A stretch of DNA of 7,836 nt. Source: an uncultured Prevotella sp. (GTDB lineage Bacteria > Bacteroidota > Bacteroidia > Bacteroidales > Bacteroidaceae). The notes under the pieces are model-generated. The model worked only from the letters and a program-made list of their open reading frames with translations. It was not told the origin of the DNA and ran no database searches. Shown in pieces: positions 5,684-7,836 of this stretch. The DNA is taken from assembly GCA_946998295.1 (NCBI GenBank), contig CAMPYS010000054.1, positions 1 through 7,836 of the forward strand. The letters run 5' to 3'. How positions within the stretch are numbered: the stretch's first letter is position 1; every line of letters starts with the position of its first letter. A program made the translations under genes and the position numbers.

Positions 5684-7756
5684 ATGTATAAACCTAATTT
5701 TAACAAGCGCAGTGTAGTGAAGTTTACTCATTTCACGAACCACAACTACTCGCTTTTCTCTGTTTTGGGGAAAGAGGTTATTATTGGTGTTTTAAGTGTA
5801 GCTACTCTTCAGCATGCTACTGCTAATAACAGCAGTATGGATGGTATGAAGGTAAGTGTAGATACTACAGCCATTAATAAATCGGTTCAGTTAGATGAGG
5901 TAAATGTAACAGGCACTCGTGCTCCGCTGACAGTTAGCCAGCAAGCGAGAATGGTAACTGTACTCAGCCGTGAGGAGATTCAAGCGGCTCCAGTACAAAG
6001 TGTTAATGACCTATTGAAATATGCAATAGGTGTAGATGTCCGCCAAAAAGGACCTTTAGGTGCTTTGACCGATGTAGGGATTAGAGGCGGAAACTCTGAA
6101 CAAATAACAGTTCTATTAAACGGTATCAATATTTGTGATGCTCAAACAGCACATAATGCATTTGATTTTCCTGTTGATATTAGTGAAATTGAACGTATTG
6201 AGGTTCTTGAAGGACCTGCCGCAAGAGTTTATGGAACCTCCTCACTTTTAGGTGCCATAAATATAGTTACTAAAACGCCACAAAAAACATCAGCATCTGC
6301 CAGATTGGAAAGCGGCTCTTTTGGCTATTTTAATACAGGCTTAAGAGCTAATATAGCGCAAGGCAAATGGAATAATCAGCTATCAGCGTCTTACACACGA
6401 AGTGATGGATATTTGAGGAGTAAAGCAGGAAGGCTTAACTCTGATTATAATACCATAAAAAGTTTTTATCAAGGAAATTATAATGATAATCAATTTTCTG
6501 TTAATTGGCATGCAGGAATAAGTTTGAAAAACTTTGGTTCAAATACTTTCTATAGTGTAAGATCTGATGACCAATTTGAGCATACTTTTAAAGCATTCAC
6601 TGCTATCCAAGCTGAAAACAAGGAAGGACTAATACACATACGTCCTGCTATATATTGGAATAGAGGTATGGATAGATTTGAATTCTTCCGTAATGCCCCT
6701 AACAAATGTCCTTTTAACTATCATCGAACTGATATATATGGGATAAATCTTAATGCTTATTTTGATTGGATTGCAGGGCGTACTGCACTTGGAGCAGAAA
6801 TAAGACATGAGGACTTGGTTAGTGGTAATCTTGGAGAAAAGCTCGAATATCCTTTAGCAATACATGGTACTAACCGTATGTATACTAATGGAATACAGCG
6901 TACAAATACACAATTCTTTATAGAACATAATCTTATTCTAAATAGATTTACTCTATCTGCTGGACTTATAGCTGTAAAAAACAGTCAAGCAAATATGAAT
7001 ATGAGAGTATATCCTGGTTTAGATATGAGTTATCGGATAGGTGAGAACTTAAAGTTATATGCTTCATATAATACATCTCTGCGTATGCCTTCTGTAACAG
7101 AATTATTCTACTCTGTTGGCGGTTATAAGGCAGATAAACACTTAAAGCCAGAGGAACTTGAAGCTATAGAGATGGGACTTAAATTAAATAATAAATATAT
7201 ATGTGGAAAGATTGCTGCATATTATAATCATCATAAGAACTTAATAGACTGGATTTCTGATGGGTCTCGAGACAAAGAAGGAAAAATATATTGGAAAAGT
7301 GTTAATTTTGGTATGATAAACTCTTCAGGAATAGAAACTAATCTTGACTTAAATTTCTTGAATATTATACCTTCTCAAAAGTTCTTAGAAAAAATAGGGC
7401 TGGGATATGCTTACATTAATCAAAATCAAGAAAAGTCAGCTGGTATAACAAGTAGGTATGTTTTAGAGTATTTGAAGCATAAGTTTGTTGCAAATGTTTC
7501 ATTAAATATATGGAGTAATTTAAAGTTAAATGTTAGTTACCGCTTACTAAATAGGATGGGCGAGTATATTGATATAAACGAAGTACATCATAAATATCCA
7601 GTTTACAATGTTGTTGATAGTAAGTTGAGTTGGAATGGAGATAGATGGAAGGCATATATTGAGGCAAATAATTTATTTAATAAAACATATATTGATTGTG
7701 GAAATGTACCTCAACCCGGTATATGGATTGTTGCAGGCGTTGCTATAAACTTATAA
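5684..7756 (+). CDS. TonB-dependent outer-membrane receptor, BtuB/colicin-I-receptor type
   Basis: This 690-residue receptor takes up a scarce nutrient across the outer membrane using TonB-ExbBD energy. An unusually long signal region (1-48) has a polar head and then LFSVLGKEVIIGVLSVATL, with a likely cleavage site in HATANN. The TonB-box-like stretch QLDEVNVTGTR (69-79) precedes the plug (about 84-197: VSREEI-like VLSREEIQ, IGVDVRQKG, VGIRGGNSEQITVLLNGI, RIEVLEGPAARVYGTSSLLGAINIVT in short blocks). The 22-strand-type barrel (about 205-690) includes SLRMPSVTELF (465-475), LKPEELEAIEMGLK (487-500) and a final ANNLFNKTY and GVAINL. The residue pattern is closest to BtuB-like receptors, so cobalamin, a siderophore or heme are candidates. 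No partner genes or riboswitch are present, so the substrate is not assigned. The 5' third is richer in GC than the rest. Confidence 0.93.
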   Translation: MYKPNFNKRSVVKFTHFTNHNYSLFSVLGKEVIIGVLSVATLQHATANNSSMDGMKVSVDTTAINKSVQLDEVNVTGTRAPLTVSQQARMVTVLSREEIQAAPVQSVNDLLKYAIGVDVRQKGPLGALTDVGIRGGNSEQITVLLNGINICDAQTAHNAFDFPVDISEIERIEVLEGPAARVYGTSSLLGAINIVTKTPQKTSASARLESGSFGYFNTGLRANIAQGKWNNQLSASYTRSDGYLRSKAGRLNSDYNTIKSFYQGNYNDNQFSVNWHAGISLKNFGSNTFYSVRSDDQFEHTFKAFTAIQAENKEGLIHIRPAIYWNRGMDRFEFFRNAPNKCPFNYHRTDIYGINLNAYFDWIAGRTALGAEIRHEDLVSGNLGEKLEYPLAIHGTNRMYTNGIQRTNTQFFIEHNLILNRFTLSAGLIAVKNSQANMNMRVYPGLDMSYRIGENLKLYASYNTSLRMPSVTELFYSVGGYKADKHLKPEELEAIEMGLKLNNKYICGKIAAYYNHHKNLIDWISDGSRDKEGKIYWKSVNFGMINSSGIETNLDLNFLNIIPSQKFLEKIGLGYAYINQNQEKSAGITSRYVLEYLKHKFVANVSLNIWSNLKLNVSYRLLNRMGEYIDINEVHHKYPVYNVVDSKLSWNGDRWKAYIEANNLFNKTYIDCGNVPQPGIWIVAGVAINL

Positions 7757-7764
7757 TATAGCAA
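7740..7764 (+). other. Hairpin spanning the receptor stop codon
   Basis: TTGCTATA (7740-7747) pairs perfectly with TATAGCAA (7757-7764) around a 9-nt loop that contains the TAA stop (7754-7756). No T tract follows, so it is not a canonical terminator. It may protect the mRNA 3' end, with actual termination at the hairpin in the right repeat 20 nt downstream. Confidence 0.35.
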
Positions 7765-7783
7765 AGGTCTATAAAGATAAAAT

Positions 7784-7817
7784 GAGGGTGTGTCAAAATG
7801 TACACATCCTCTTTTTT
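7784..7817 (+). terminator. Hairpin with T6 tract, likely terminator after the TonB receptor gene
   Basis: GAGGGTGTGT (7784-7793) pairs with ACACATCCTC (7802-7811): 10 bp, one G·U wobble, 8-nt loop, followed by TTTTTT (7812-7817). It stands 28 nt after the receptor stop and has the form of an intrinsic terminator for it. It belongs to the inverted repeat, so the same structure occurs at the left end facing the other way. Confidence 0.65.
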
Positions 7818-7834
7818 ATGCACAAAGCCTAGAC
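7784..7834. repeat. Right copy of 51-bp inverted repeat (probable IS end)
   Basis: This segment is the exact reverse complement of 1-51, with two further bases to the window end. The inner limit is sharp at 7784. Fifty-one identical bases are more than the usual left/right similarity of one IS, which suggests the same end of two copies in opposite orientation, both facing the segment between them. The rest of the element lies outside the window. Confidence 0.85.
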
Positions 7835-7836
7835 TT

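Noticed and set aside
1..7836. CRISPR array, tRNA, rRNA, or complete transposase
   Set aside because: No regularly spaced repeats, cloverleaf or ribosomal sequence was seen, and no transposase reading frame lies within the window.

Overview
The window looks like an AT-rich Bacteroidales genome segment, most likely Prevotella or a close relative. The reasons are a topoisomerase IV subunit A with Bacteroidetes-type sequence and a Gln-x-x-Leu-Phe C-terminal tail, a DUF3316-like protein, an acidic-tagged S41 lipoprotein, a TonB receptor with a Bacteroidetes-type extended signal peptide, TAnnTTTG promoter -7 elements, and no Shine-Dalgarno sequences. The genus is inferred, not proven.

Layout. Positions 1-51 and 7784-7834 are a perfect 51-bp inverted repeat that runs off both ends, so a unique segment of about 7.7 kb is bracketed by two opposed copies of a repeated, IS-like sequence. 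Each copy contains a 10-bp hairpin followed by six T residues reading outward. Just inside the left copy is the 3' part of a truncated plus-strand gene (about 43-240), possibly the end of a TOPRIM/OLD-type nuclease. Positions 241-780 have no convincing gene but contain a cluster of hairpins (467-594).

A minus-strand operon-like run follows in transcription order: parC (5356-2645), a DUF3316-like envelope protein (2630-1824) and an S41 protease lipoprotein (1809-781), with 14-nt gaps. The 327-bp region 5357-5683 is a divergent promoter region. It has a TAACTTTG element for parC and a TAATTTTG element for the plus-strand gene, whose leader starts with a strong predicted stem-loop. The plus-strand gene (5684-7756) encodes a BtuB/colicin-I-receptor-type TonB-dependent receptor.

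The genes do not form one pathway. ParC is chromosome housekeeping, its two followers are envelope proteins, and the receptor imports an unidentified nutrient. I see no convincing new multi-gene system. The best leads are the inverted-repeat bracket, the putative sliding-clamp-binding motif at the ParC C-terminus, the 5'-terminal stem-loop of the receptor mRNA, its extended signal peptide, and the hairpin cluster at 467-594.
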